In this document: positions 9,280 to 17,702 of the stretch, piece by piece
Layout of the letters: every line of letters starts with the position of its first letter
Numbering within the stretch: position 1 is the stretch's first letter
NCBI GenBank assembly: GCA_965261725.1
Contig: CBDHDU010000031.1
Span: 124,001 to 188,000, forward strand
Direction of reading: 5' to 3'
Source of the DNA: CANDOC01 sp965261725
GTDB lineage: Bacteria; Pseudomonadota; Gammaproteobacteria; Pseudomonadales; Endozoicomonadaceae
Length of the DNA stretch: 64,000 nt
Notes under the pieces: model-generated
Database searches by the model: none
What the model was told of the DNA's origin: nothing
What the model saw: only the letters and a program-made list of their open reading frames with translations
Position numbers and translations under genes: made by a program

Positions 9280-10869
9280 TCAGTGACGGAAATGACGCAT
9301 GCCGGTAAAGACCATAGCCATACCGGCCTGGTTAGCAGCTTCAATCACTTCCTGATCACGTACGGAACCACCTGGTTGAATGACCGCTGTAATACCCGCT
9401 GCAGCGGCGGCATCAATGCCATCACGGAACGGGAAGAAGGCATCGGATGCCATTACAGAACCGGCTACTTCCAGATTCTCATCAGCAGCTTTAATGCCTG
9501 CGATGCGAGCGCTGTATACGCGACTCATCTGACCAGCACCCACACCAATAGTTTGCTCGTTACGGGTGTAAACAATAGCGTTGGATTTAACAAAGCGACC
9601 GACTTTCCAGGCAAACATCAAGTCGCGGAGTTCCTGTTCGGAAGGCTGGCGGTCGGTTACAACTTTCAGTTCGTCAGCGCTGACAATCGCAATATCGGTG
9701 TCCTGAACCAGCAAGCCGCCGTTGACACGCTTGTAATCCAGTCGGGAAACAGGGGCTTCAGAAAATGCACCGCAGCTCAGCACGCGTACGTTCTTCTTGG
9801 CTGCAATTACCTGCTGAGCTTCGTTGCTAACTTCAGGAGCAATAATAACTTCAACGAACTGACGTTCAATGATACTGCTGGCAGTGGTTACATCCAGAGG
9901 CTGGTTAAACGCAATAATGCCGCCGAATGCTGAAGTCGGGTCAGTTTCGTAAGCGCGGTTGTAAGCTTCCATAATATCGTTGCCAACAGCAACACCACAG
10001 GGGTTGGCATGTTTAACGATAACGCAGGCAGGCTGAGTGAACGATTTTACACATTCCAGCGCAGCATCTGTGTCAGCAACATTGTTGAAAGACAGTGCTT
10101 TGCCCTGCAGCTGGGTTGCAGTAGAAACAGAGGCTTCAGTTGTATTTTGTTCTACATAGAATGCTGCGTTCTGGTGTGGGTTTTCCCCGTAACGCATATC
10201 CTGTGCTTTAACCATCTGGACGTTAAAGGTTGCCGGGAAATCAGAACTGTTTTTAGTACCTTCAAAATTACGGCATCCCAGATAGTTGGCAATCGCACCG
10301 TCATAGGCGGCAGTGTGTTCGAATGCTTTTACCGCCAGCTTAAAGCGGGTTTCCTGAGTCAGCCCGGAAGACGTTTTCAGTTCTTCAAGCAGGTTGTCAT
10401 AATCTGAAGGGTTTACGACGATGGCTACATGATTATGGTTCTTGGCGGCAGAGCGCACCATGGTGGGACCGCCGATATCAATATTCTCAATCGCGGTTGG
10501 CAGGTCGCAGTCCGGGTTGGCAACAGTGCTTTCGAAAGGATAGAGGTTAACAACGACCAGATCGATAGCCTGAATGTCATTGGCAGACATGATGTCATCA
10601 TCCTGTCCGCGACGCCCGAGAATACCGCCGTGCACTTTCGGGTGAAGCGTTTTTACCCGTCCGTCCATCATTTCCGGGAACCCGGTGTAATCGGATACTT
10701 CTGTTACCGGAATATCCTGTTCACGAAGTAAACGGCATGTGCCTCCGGTAGACAGGATTTCAATATCAAGTGCTGTTAAAGACTGAGCCAGTTCAACGAC
10801 ACCGGTTTTATCGGAAACGCTGATAAGGGCGCGCTTTACGGGGGAGACGGAAAGGGTGCTTTCACTCAT
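9280..10869 (-). CDS. purH: Bifunctional AICAR transformylase / IMP cyclohydrolase
   Basis: 529 residues, the usual size. The N-terminal ~200 residues form the MGS-like IMP cyclohydrolase domain (ALISVSDKTGVVELA; STGGTCRLLRE). The rest is the formyltransferase with the catalytic Lys-His pair in VKHANPCGVAVG. It carries out the last two steps of IMP formation using 10-formyl-tetrahydrofolate. It precedes purD on the same strand. The 119-bp gap to fis contains a terminator for the upstream dusB-fis operon, so purHD probably has its own promoter there. Confidence 0.97.
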   Translation of the reverse strand: MSESTLSVSPVKRALISVSDKTGVVELAQSLTALDIEILSTGGTCRLLREQDIPVTEVSDYTGFPEMMDGRVKTLHPKVHGGILGRRGQDDDIMSANDIQAIDLVVVNLYPFESTVANPDCDLPTAIENIDIGGPTMVRSAAKNHNHVAIVVNPSDYDNLLEELKTSSGLTQETRFKLAVKAFEHTAAYDGAIANYLGCRNFEGTKNSSDFPATFNVQMVKAQDMRYGENPHQNAAFYVEQNTTEASVSTATQLQGKALSFNNVADTDAALECVKSFTQPACVIVKHANPCGVAVGNDIMEAYNRAYETDPTSAFGGIIAFNQPLDVTTASSIIERQFVEVIIAPEVSNEAQQVIAAKKNVRVLSCGAFSEAPVSRLDYKRVNGGLLVQDTDIAIVSADELKVVTDRQPSEQELRDLMFAWKVGRFVKSNAIVYTRNEQTIGVGAGQMSRVYSARIAGIKAADENLEVAGSVMASDAFFPFRDGIDAAAAAGITAVIQPGGSVRDQEVIEAANQAGMAMVFTGMRHFRH

Positions 10870-10956
10870 GCTTGTTACTCATTGCTGCTGATCGCAAATG
10901 TATCGGAGATACTTTTGCGGGGGTTATCAGGGGCTGTTCATGAAAAGCTGATGAAA

Positions 10957-10980
10957 CAAAGGCGGAAAAATCCGCCTTTG
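10957..10980 (-). terminator. Rho-independent terminator of dusB-fis
   Basis: CAAAGGCGGA (10957-10966) pairs perfectly with TCCGCCTTTG (10971-10980) around a 4-nt A loop. It starts 9 bp after the fis stop on the minus strand. The downstream T-run is short (TTTCAT). Confidence 0.65.
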
Positions 10981-10988
10981 TTGCCTGT

Positions 10989-11306
10989 TTAAATCAGACC
11001 GTACTGTTTGAGTTTTTTTCGTAGCGTGCCACGATTCAGACCGAGCATATTTGAGGCCCGGGTCTGGTTGCCTTTGACATAGTTCATGACGGCATCCAGT
11101 AACGGGGCTTCAACTTCGGATATCACCATCTGGTAAATATCGGTTACATCCTGCCCTTCCAGGTGGGCAAAATAATTGTTCATAGCTTTTTCTACGCTGT
11201 CACGCAGCGTCTGACTATGGTTTTCCGATGAGCTCACAAACTGATTCTGCGCGGCAGGCTCGGCCATGCTTCTTTCCTTGGGTGCCAGGGCTTCATGAGC
11301 CGTCAT
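10989..11306 (-). CDS. fis: DNA-binding protein Fis (factor for inversion stimulation)
   Basis: 105 residues from the ATG at 11306. This start overlaps the dusB stop as ATGA and has GAGAGGA seven bases upstream; a frame opening further upstream would lie inside dusB. The C-terminal helix-turn-helix is clear (RASNMLGLNRGTLRKKLKQYG). Fis is a dimeric nucleoid protein that bends DNA and regulates growth-phase genes. It is the second gene of a dusB-fis operon, as in enterics. The N-terminus is somewhat longer than the 98-residue E. coli protein; an internal Met (at 11267) would give 92 residues. Confidence 0.94.
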   Translation of the reverse strand: MTAHEALAPKERSMAEPAAQNQFVSSSENHSQTLRDSVEKAMNNYFAHLEGQDVTDIYQMVISEVEAPLLDAVMNYVKGNQTRASNMLGLNRGTLRKKLKQYGLI

Positions 11307-12292
11307 GCTGCAATTTCCTCTCCGTTTTTTAAGCACTCAAAATAGGTCTTGATTGCATTGACCTGTGCTTCGGGATCTTCCAGTGAATTGAATATCTTAC
11401 GGAACTGACTGCCGTTTCGGTGAGCCTGAAGATACCAGCCTACATGTTTGCGCGCGACCCTGACTCCGGTGTACTCACCGTAGAACTGGTGGAGCGCTGA
11501 TACATGAGATAGCAGTATTTGCTCTACTTCTTCAATTGAAGGCCGGGGAAGCTGCTCCCCGGTCTTAAGGTAGTGAGCGATCTCCCGGAAAATCCAGGGG
11601 CGACCCTGAGCCGCACGTCCTACCATGATGGCGTCGGCGCCGGTTTTTTCAAAAACTTCGCAGGCTTTTTCGGCTCCGGTAATATCGCCGTTAGCGATAA
11701 CAGGGACAGATATTGCCTGTTTTACTGCGGCAATGGTTTCATACTCGGCTTCACCCCGGTACATGCAAGCCCGGGTGCGCCCGTGAATGGTGACGGCATC
11801 AAGCCCGCAGTCTTCAGCAATGCGGGCAATGTTGATGGCATTGCGGTGTTCAGGGCTCCAGCCGGTACGCATTTTGACCGTAACGGGGATATCAACAGCA
11901 GTTCTTACCGCCTGCAGGATTTCTGCGACCAGTTTTTCATCGCGCATCAGTGTAGAACCTGCTGCTTTGTTACAGACTTTTTTGGCGGGGCAACCAAGGT
12001 TGATATCAATAATCTGGGCGCCACGCTCATAGTTCTGGCGAGCGGCTTCAGCCATTTGCTGAGGGTCGCCCCCGGCAATCTGTACAGCGCGGGGTTCTGC
12101 TTCACCGGAATGATCCAGACGCAGGCGTGATTTTCGGGTGTTCCAGAGGCGGGTGTCGGAGGTCACCATTTCAGAAACAACCAGACCGGCACCCAGACGC
12201 GAACAGAGTCGTCTGAATGGCAGATCAGTTACCCCGGCCATAGGTGCCAGAATAACAGGAGTTTCAATGGTATAAGAACCTATCTGCAGCAA
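11303..12292 (-). CDS. dusB: tRNA-dihydrouridine synthase B
   Basis: 329 residues. It reduces specific uridines in tRNA using FMN and NADPH. The TIM-barrel start (PVILAPMAGVTDLPFRRLC), the catalytic-cysteine block (INLGCPAKKVCNKAAGS) and the FMN-phosphate region (GADAIMVGRAAQGRPWIF) are intact. The stop codon overlaps the fis start by four bases, which is translational coupling. The 233-bp region upstream (12293-12525) has no credible gene and probably holds the operon promoter. Confidence 0.96.
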   Translation of the reverse strand: MLQIGSYTIETPVILAPMAGVTDLPFRRLCSRLGAGLVVSEMVTSDTRLWNTRKSRLRLDHSGEAEPRAVQIAGGDPQQMAEAARQNYERGAQIIDINLGCPAKKVCNKAAGSTLMRDEKLVAEILQAVRTAVDIPVTVKMRTGWSPEHRNAINIARIAEDCGLDAVTIHGRTRACMYRGEAEYETIAAVKQAISVPVIANGDITGAEKACEVFEKTGADAIMVGRAAQGRPWIFREIAHYLKTGEQLPRPSIEEVEQILLSHVSALHQFYGEYTGVRVARKHVGWYLQAHRNGSQFRKIFNSLEDPEAQVNAIKTYFECLKNGEEIAA

Positions 12293-12525
12293 GCGAATGA
12301 TGCCTCGTCAATACATTGGCCGACACACTGCATATGAAATTCCCTGCGGTACCGGCAGCTCAGGATCACACGATATTATTCGCCTTCATTCCCGTCAGGA
12401 GGCTTGCGTGTGTAGTCAATAAAAACAAGTGGTGTAGCAGGCTGGCTGCTGACGAACTCGTTTTAGATCAGACGCGATATAATACCCTCTTGCAACGGTT
12501 CGATAAAGCATCGGATAACGTCAGC

Positions 12526-13317
12526 TCAGGGTAGAGGGTTACCGATAAACGATAGGTGGTAGTTCACGGCGTTTTGATCCGGGTCAATGATCTCAAGTTG
12601 CAGCCTTACCGGCAATGCGGCGGGCATGATTTCCATATTAGCGGCTTCCCCGCCCAGATATTCCTGAGGCTGAAAGATCCGGCTGGCAAGAGTAACATCC
12701 TGAAGATCGTTGAATGTCAGCCCGATGCGGGGGAAAGGCTGTGAAAATCCGGCATCATTATAAATAATGGCGTCTATCTTGAGGGTTTCCGGGCGTTCGG
12801 GGTTATTTCTTACCAGCAGTTTTTGTACTTTGAAGGCTTCCAGATTAACTCTGGGAGGAAGCGGGCAATCTGTGAGATCGCAGAATATCTGCAGAGCAGG
12901 GCGTAATGATGGAGCCTGAGCCAGAGTTTCTGTATTAAACCAGATATATTGCAAGAGCAGGCAGCATATTGTCAGGGTGCAACACAGAGTCCATAAAATA
13001 GCGTTATTTCCGGCGCGTCGCCCTGATGTGTTTGCCGGTATAACCGGTCTGGATACTCCAATATTATCGAGGACGCTGCGCTGTGCAGTTACGGTATCAT
13101 CAGCATATCTGGATGCGGTGATGGACTCTTCCTGAGCGTTTGGCTGATTATCTTCTTTTGCAGACTGTTCCTGTGTTGCGACCATGTGTTTAAATGCGGA
13201 AAAAACATGGCGACATGAACCACAGCGGACAGAGCCTTTAGCGGCTGCAAGCTGAGCAGCATTGACGCGAAAAGCGGTGTTGCAAAAAGGACAGCGGGTG
13301 ATGCGAGGTTCTGCCAT
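12526..13317 (-). CDS. Zinc-ribbon membrane protein with C-terminal DUF3426-like domain
   Basis: 263 residues. The N-terminal zinc ribbon has CPFC (residues 8-11) and CGSC (32-35), typical of MJ0042-type fingers. After a low-complexity linker there is one membrane helix (AILWTLCCTLTICCLLLQYI, about residues 104-123). The C-terminal ~130 residues resemble the DUF3426 fold, a periplasmic beta-sandwich found next to prmA/dusB in many gammaproteobacteria. The function is unknown. It is separated from prmA by 165 bp on the same strand. Confidence 0.85.
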   Translation of the reverse strand: MAEPRITRCPFCNTAFRVNAAQLAAAKGSVRCGSCRHVFSAFKHMVATQEQSAKEDNQPNAQEESITASRYADDTVTAQRSVLDNIGVSRPVIPANTSGRRAGNNAILWTLCCTLTICCLLLQYIWFNTETLAQAPSLRPALQIFCDLTDCPLPPRVNLEAFKVQKLLVRNNPERPETLKIDAIIYNDAGFSQPFPRIGLTFNDLQDVTLASRIFQPQEYLGGEAANMEIMPAALPVRLQLEIIDPDQNAVNYHLSFIGNPLP

Positions 13318-13451
13318 AAGGTGTCGGCTTATTATTTGTTAATTTTGTTCCATACCATTTTGCTATTAGTTCATACGACAATCATTCTGTATAGGCAAAC
13401 CTTCTTCGTTGTTTCCGGTTATCTTTAAAAACAAGAAAAAGGTTTGCTTAA

Positions 13452-13474
13452 ACTGCTTTTCTGTAAAAAGCAGT
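13452..13474 (-). terminator. Candidate terminator hairpin after prmA
   Basis: ACTGCTTTT (13452-13460) pairs with AAAAGCAGT (13466-13474) around a 5-nt loop, 8 bp beyond the prmA stop on the minus strand. The following T tract is poor. A second inverted repeat (GCAAACCTT near 13395 with AAGGTTTGC near 13439) lies just beyond. Confidence 0.4.
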
Positions 13475-13482
13475 CGCTGAAC

Positions 13483-14364
13483 TCAGCTGATTTTGACGCC
13501 GTTCAGGCGACTCCATTCATGATCAAATACCGGCTGATCCATTTCAAACCATTCAGTGTAACGCTCAAGCACTGTTGATGCCTGTTCTCTCAGAATACCG
13601 GAAAGCCCGAGTAATCCACCAGTTTTAGTCATTCCACTGATAACGGGGGACAGCTCAATTAGCGGACCGGCAAGAATATTGGCAACAGTGATGTCGGCTT
13701 CTACTTCGGGAGCCTGATCAGGCAAGTAGACCTGCAACCTCTCTGGCGCGATTTTGTTCCGGCGGGCATTTTCGCGGGTAGCTGCGAGTGCTTGCGGGTC
13801 GTTATCCACAGCAATAACTTTCTCTGCACCCAGTAACAATGCTGCAATGGCCAGAATGCCTGAGCCACAACCATAATCAACAACAGTTTTGCCTTCAATA
13901 TCCAGACTGTCGAGCCAGTGCAGGCATAAGGATGTTGTCGGGTGGGTGCCGGTACCAAATGCCAGGCCCGGATCAAGCATCAGGTTAACGCCGTCAGGGT
14001 CTGGAACATCTTTCCAGCTGGGGCATACCCACAGGCGGCGACCAAACTGCATGGGATGAAAATGGGTCATCCATTCTCTTTCCCAGTCGCGGTCTTCTAC
14101 AATCTCAACCCGGTAACGTGGCATCGGGCCGGAAAACGCATCTTTCAGCCAGTGGGTGACAGCATCCATATCCGCGGAAGCATCGAACAGACCAATCACA
14201 CGGGTAGCATCCCATAACGGGGTTTCCCCGATAGCAGGCTCGTAGAGTGGCTGATCTTTAGCATCTTGCAAAGTGACAGCACAGGCCCCGGCACTCAACA
14301 GCAGATCTTCCAGCTGCTCGGCATCAGCCGGAGTGGTATCCAGCTTGATCTGAATCCATGACAT
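13483..14364 (-). CDS. prmA: Ribosomal protein L11 methyltransferase
   Basis: 293 residues from the ATG at 14364 (MSWIQIKLDTTP), with AGGAG nine bases upstream. The 24 extra residues encoded upstream are not family-like. PrmA trimethylates ribosomal protein L11 using S-adenosylmethionine. The SAM site is clear (VVDYGCGSGILAIAALLLGA), as is the substrate-loop motif LDPGLAFGTGTHPTT. The zinc-ribbon DUF3426-like gene lies downstream on the same strand, a conserved neighbourhood. Confidence 0.96.
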   Translation of the reverse strand: MSWIQIKLDTTPADAEQLEDLLLSAGACAVTLQDAKDQPLYEPAIGETPLWDATRVIGLFDASADMDAVTHWLKDAFSGPMPRYRVEIVEDRDWEREWMTHFHPMQFGRRLWVCPSWKDVPDPDGVNLMLDPGLAFGTGTHPTTSLCLHWLDSLDIEGKTVVDYGCGSGILAIAALLLGAEKVIAVDNDPQALAATRENARRNKIAPERLQVYLPDQAPEVEADITVANILAGPLIELSPVISGMTKTGGLLGLSGILREQASTVLERYTEWFEMDQPVFDHEWSRLNGVKIS

Positions 14365-14526
14365 AGAGGTTTTCTCCTGAGGTAAGCGGCAAAGGAGATT
14401 ACAGGGACATGCCGTTATTGACAATATGGCAGCCAATTATAGGAAATGAATTAAATTCTTACCATAGTACGTTTTTAATGATCTATATTGTTATGTTGTC
14501 GTTTTTTATCCTCGTGAAATATATCC

Positions 14527-15138
14527 ATGTATAGAGTACCAAGATATTCATCCTTATTAAGAATGCTGTTTTTATGGGTGGGGTTAAATATTTCCGCGTT
14601 GTATGCTGATGAAACGATACATACACCTCTGGGCAATATCAGAAGCAGTTTCAAAATTATCAGTTATGTCGGGTATGAAATGGCTCAGATTCATCTGACG
14701 AGGCCAGATGATCGGCCTGACATAATTGAGTGGCAATTGTCCCGAAAGCAATATCATTCTGAAGACTCGGCTCCAGAGTATAATTATGTAAGCGATGAGC
14801 TAATGCGATATATCTCACGTGAATTAAAGTGCTGGGAGGATAAGCCTGGATGGCTTAAAACCGAAAATATATTGCCTGCTATGATGCTTTTGGCTTACGA
14901 GGAAGGGATGCCATTACCAGATGCTAATTTGTATATCACCTCGCTTGATAAAGGAAGGGGATTAAAATTATTTTTCCAGGGACTGGAAATAAATAATTTT
15001 CCTGCAAACGGATATATATGCATTCTGCCCCCCGGTAGCTTCAAGAGGAAACATGGTGAGGTCATATTGCAATGCTCTTCAAAACCTCAATCGCTTGGGA
15101 CTTATTTTATTAAGTATTGTACGTCACCCAAAGAATGA
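14527..15138 (+). CDS. Small exported orphan protein, unknown function
   Basis: 203 residues. The N-terminus is signal-peptide-like: basic residues, a hydrophobic core (MLFLWVGLNISALYA) and an Ala-x-Ala-like cleavage region near residue 27. I recognise no family. The mature part is mixed alpha/beta with a few cysteines (CWED, CILPPG). It lies alone, pointing right, between divergent prmA and convergent accC, in DNA that is AT-richer than both. It is one of five proteins in this window with a Sec-like signal set among housekeeping genes, which is why I keep it as a real, probably acquired, gene. Confidence 0.6.
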   Translation: MYRVPRYSSLLRMLFLWVGLNISALYADETIHTPLGNIRSSFKIISYVGYEMAQIHLTRPDDRPDIIEWQLSRKQYHSEDSAPEYNYVSDELMRYISRELKCWEDKPGWLKTENILPAMMLLAYEEGMPLPDANLYITSLDKGRGLKLFFQGLEINNFPANGYICILPPGSFKRKHGEVILQCSSKPQSLGTYFIKYCTSPKE

Positions 15139-15194
15139 TTCCGGGCTCTGCTGACAAAGCTGTTCAACAGAACCCAGTATTGAAGTGTCTGCGA

Positions 15195-16535
15195 TTACAA
15201 ACCAAGCTTTTTCTCAAGGTAATGAATGCTGAAGCAGCCTTTAATCACTTCCTTGTCACGCATCAGGTCCTGATGCAGCGGAATATTGGTTTTGATTCCA
15301 CTAATCATGGTTTCATCCAAAGCGTTACGCATGCGGATAATCGCTGTTTCGCGGTCTGGTGCATGAGTGATGACTTTGGCAATCAGGGAATCATACCAGG
15401 GTGGAATGCTGTAACCGTCGTACAGGTGAGAATCAACCCGCACACCATTGCCGCCAGGGGCGTGGTAGTAGTTGATTTTACCCGGAGACGGCATAAAGGT
15501 TTCCGGATCTTCGGCATTGATACGGCACTCAATAGCATGACCTGTGAATGTGATATCTTCCTGTTTAATGCTCAGGGGTATACCACTGGCAACACGCAGC
15601 TGTTCCTTAACGATATCCACACCCGTGATCATTTCTGAAACCGGATGCTCTACCTGAACACGGGTGTTCATTTCAATGAAATAGAACTCGCCGTCTTCAT
15701 ACAGGAATTCAAAGGTACCCGCGCCTTCATAACCGATTTCAATACAGGCATTGGTACAGGCGGTTGTGACTTCTTTTCGCTTTGCATCATCGATGCCCGG
15801 TGCGGGTGCTTCTTCCACAACCTTTTGGTGCCGACGCTGCAAAGAGCAGTCACGGTCACCCAGATGGATTGCATTGCCCTTGCCGTCAGCAAGTACCTGA
15901 ACTTCTACGTGGCGTGGACGCTGCAGGAATTTTTCCAGATACACAACCGGGTTATTGAAGGCTGCACCGGCTTCAGACTGAGTCAGCGCAATAGACTCAA
16001 TCAGTTCAGATTCTTCATGAACCACACGCATACCCCGACCACCACCACCACCGGCAGCTTTGATAATAACCGGGTAACCGATTTCACGGGCAATGGCTTT
16101 GCTGCGTTCGGCATCTTCAGTCAGCGGGCCGTTAGAGCCGGGTACGGTTGGTACACCGGACTTGCGCATGGCATTGATGGCAGAGACCTTGTCTCCCATC
16201 AGGCGGATAACATCTGCCTTGGGGCCGATAAACTTGTAACCGCTGTTTTCTACCTGTTCGGCAAAATCTGCATTCTCCGCAAGGAAACCATAGCCAGGGT
16301 GAATGGCTGATGCGCCGGTCACTTCGGCAGCGCTGATCAGGGCCGGAATGTTCAGATAGCTTTCGGTGGCAGATTCCGGTCCGATACAAACGGATTCATC
16401 GGCCAGCCGAACATGCATCAGGTCTCTGTCGGCACGGGAATGTACCGCGACGGTCTTGATGTTCAGTTCTTTACATGCCCGCAGAATACGCAGGGCAATT
16501 TCGCCTCGGTTGGCGATCAGTACTTTTTCCAACAT
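15195..16535 (-). CDS. accC: Acetyl-CoA carboxylase, biotin carboxylase subunit
   Basis: 446 residues, the standard length. It carboxylates the biotin on AccB with bicarbonate and ATP, the first half-reaction of malonyl-CoA formation. The N-terminus MLEKVLIANRGEIALRI, the glycine-rich ATP loop KAAGGGGGRGMRVV and the active-site region EMNTRVQVEHPVSE are all present. It is the last gene of an aroQ-accB-accC cluster on the minus strand; the gap to accB is 17 bp. Confidence 0.98.
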   Translation of the reverse strand: MLEKVLIANRGEIALRILRACKELNIKTVAVHSRADRDLMHVRLADESVCIGPESATESYLNIPALISAAEVTGASAIHPGYGFLAENADFAEQVENSGYKFIGPKADVIRLMGDKVSAINAMRKSGVPTVPGSNGPLTEDAERSKAIAREIGYPVIIKAAGGGGGRGMRVVHEESELIESIALTQSEAGAAFNNPVVYLEKFLQRPRHVEVQVLADGKGNAIHLGDRDCSLQRRHQKVVEEAPAPGIDDAKRKEVTTACTNACIEIGYEGAGTFEFLYEDGEFYFIEMNTRVQVEHPVSEMITGVDIVKEQLRVASGIPLSIKQEDITFTGHAIECRINAEDPETFMPSPGKINYYHAPGGNGVRVDSHLYDGYSIPPWYDSLIAKVITHAPDRETAIIRMRNALDETMISGIKTNIPLHQDLMRDKEVIKGCFSIHYLEKKLGL

Positions 16536-16552
16536 GGCTATGGCTGCGTTAC

Positions 16553-17017
16553 TCAGGCAATGATGATAAGAGGTTGATCGAATTCAACCGGCTGGGTGTT
16601 ATCAACCAGAATGGCTTTAACGGTACCGGAACGGTCAGCCTTGATCTGGTTCATCATCTTCATGGCCTCAACGATGCAGAGCGGATCACCTTCCTGTACG
16701 GTCTGGCCGACTTCAACAAATGGGCCAGAAGTGGGAGATGGGGAACGGTAGAAAGTACCAACCATCGGAGATTTAACCTGGTGTCCGGCAGGAACATTGC
16801 TTTCTTCTTTTGGTGCCTCAGCAGCTACCGGGGCTGCAGCTACAGGCGCTGCAACAGGTGCAGCGGCTACTGGTGCAGCCTGAATAGCTGGCTGTATCAT
16901 GGCCTGCTGGGTATGACGGGTGATGCGAACAGACTCTTCGCCTTCATGTATCTCAAGCTCATCAATGCCGGATTGTTCCAGAAGCTCGATCAGTTTTTTA
17001 ACTTTTCTAATATCCAT
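16553..17017 (-). CDS. accB: Biotin carboxyl carrier protein of acetyl-CoA carboxylase
   Basis: 154 residues. The C-terminal biotinyl domain has the biotin-attachment motif EAMKMMNQI, in which the lysine is modified. The middle is an Ala-Pro-Val-rich flexible linker (about residues 45-75) typical of AccB. The N-terminus (MDIRKVKKLIELLEQSGI) also matches. It lies 25 bp downstream of aroQ and just ahead of accC. Confidence 0.97.
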   Translation of the reverse strand: MDIRKVKKLIELLEQSGIDELEIHEGEESVRITRHTQQAMIQPAIQAAPVAAAPVAAPVAAAPVAAEAPKEESNVPAGHQVKSPMVGTFYRSPSPTSGPFVEVGQTVQEGDPLCIVEAMKMMNQIKADRSGTVKAILVDNTQPVEFDQPLIIIA

Positions 17018-17042
17018 GCTGGGCTCGCAGTAAAAATTTTCG

Positions 17043-17498
17043 TCAGATCTGGCTGTTGTGTTGGCTGAGTTGTTTCAGAGCTGACAACAGGGCAAGTTCA
17101 TAGCCATAAGCGCCCAGCCCACAGATAACCCCTTCGGCAATATCCGAAAAATAAGAGGTATGTCGGAAAGACTCGCGCTTATGTGTATTCGAAAGGTGGA
17201 CTTCTATAAACGGAATGCCGACAGCAAGCAGGGCATCCCGTAAAGCAATACTGGTGTGAGTATAGGCAGCCGGGTTAAAGATGATATAGGCAATAGCTTC
17301 ATCTCTGGCAGCATGAATACGGTCTACCAGAAACCCTTCTGTATTGCTTTGGAAATCAAGGAGTTGGTGACCTTCTGTCTGAGCCTGCGCGGATAGCCGC
17401 TGAGTAATGGCGGGTAATGAGTCTGCACCGTAAATCCCCGGCTCACGACTGCCGAGCAGGTTAAGGTTGGGACCATTAAGGAGCAGGATTTTCGCCAT
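17043..17498 (-). CDS. aroQ: 3-dehydroquinate dehydratase, type II
   Basis: 151 residues. It removes water from 3-dehydroquinate in the shikimate pathway. The type II signature LLLNGPNLNLLGSREPGIYG contains the catalytic tyrosine; NPAAYTHTSIALRDAL and EVHLSNTHKRESFRH complete the active site. The first gene of aroQ-accB-accC, an arrangement shared by many gammaproteobacteria. The 204-bp gap to dsbD (17499-17702) shows no gene and probably carries the promoter. Confidence 0.97.
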   Translation of the reverse strand: MAKILLLNGPNLNLLGSREPGIYGADSLPAITQRLSAQAQTEGHQLLDFQSNTEGFLVDRIHAARDEAIAYIIFNPAAYTHTSIALRDALLAVGIPFIEVHLSNTHKRESFRHTSYFSDIAEGVICGLGAYGYELALLSALKQLSQHNSQI

Positions 17499-17702
17499 TG
17501 CGGATTCCGAGAGACTGAGTAAAGCAGAAAGTTAATATTTTCAGGCCAGCCAGTCGTCGTCACAACTGCACCAGCGTATTTTTTGAGCATTCTGCCGAAA
17601 GCGCTGCACAGTGTCTACTATCTGCGTGTTACAGCACGTTATTAGCAAGTTACAGGTTTTTAGCAACGGTTTCCTGAAGTGTTTGGTGAGAAAATGTAAC
17701 CT

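Noticed and set aside
15645..16310. 221-codon frame opposite accC
   Set aside because: Lies wholly within accC, which is fully conserved on the other strand.
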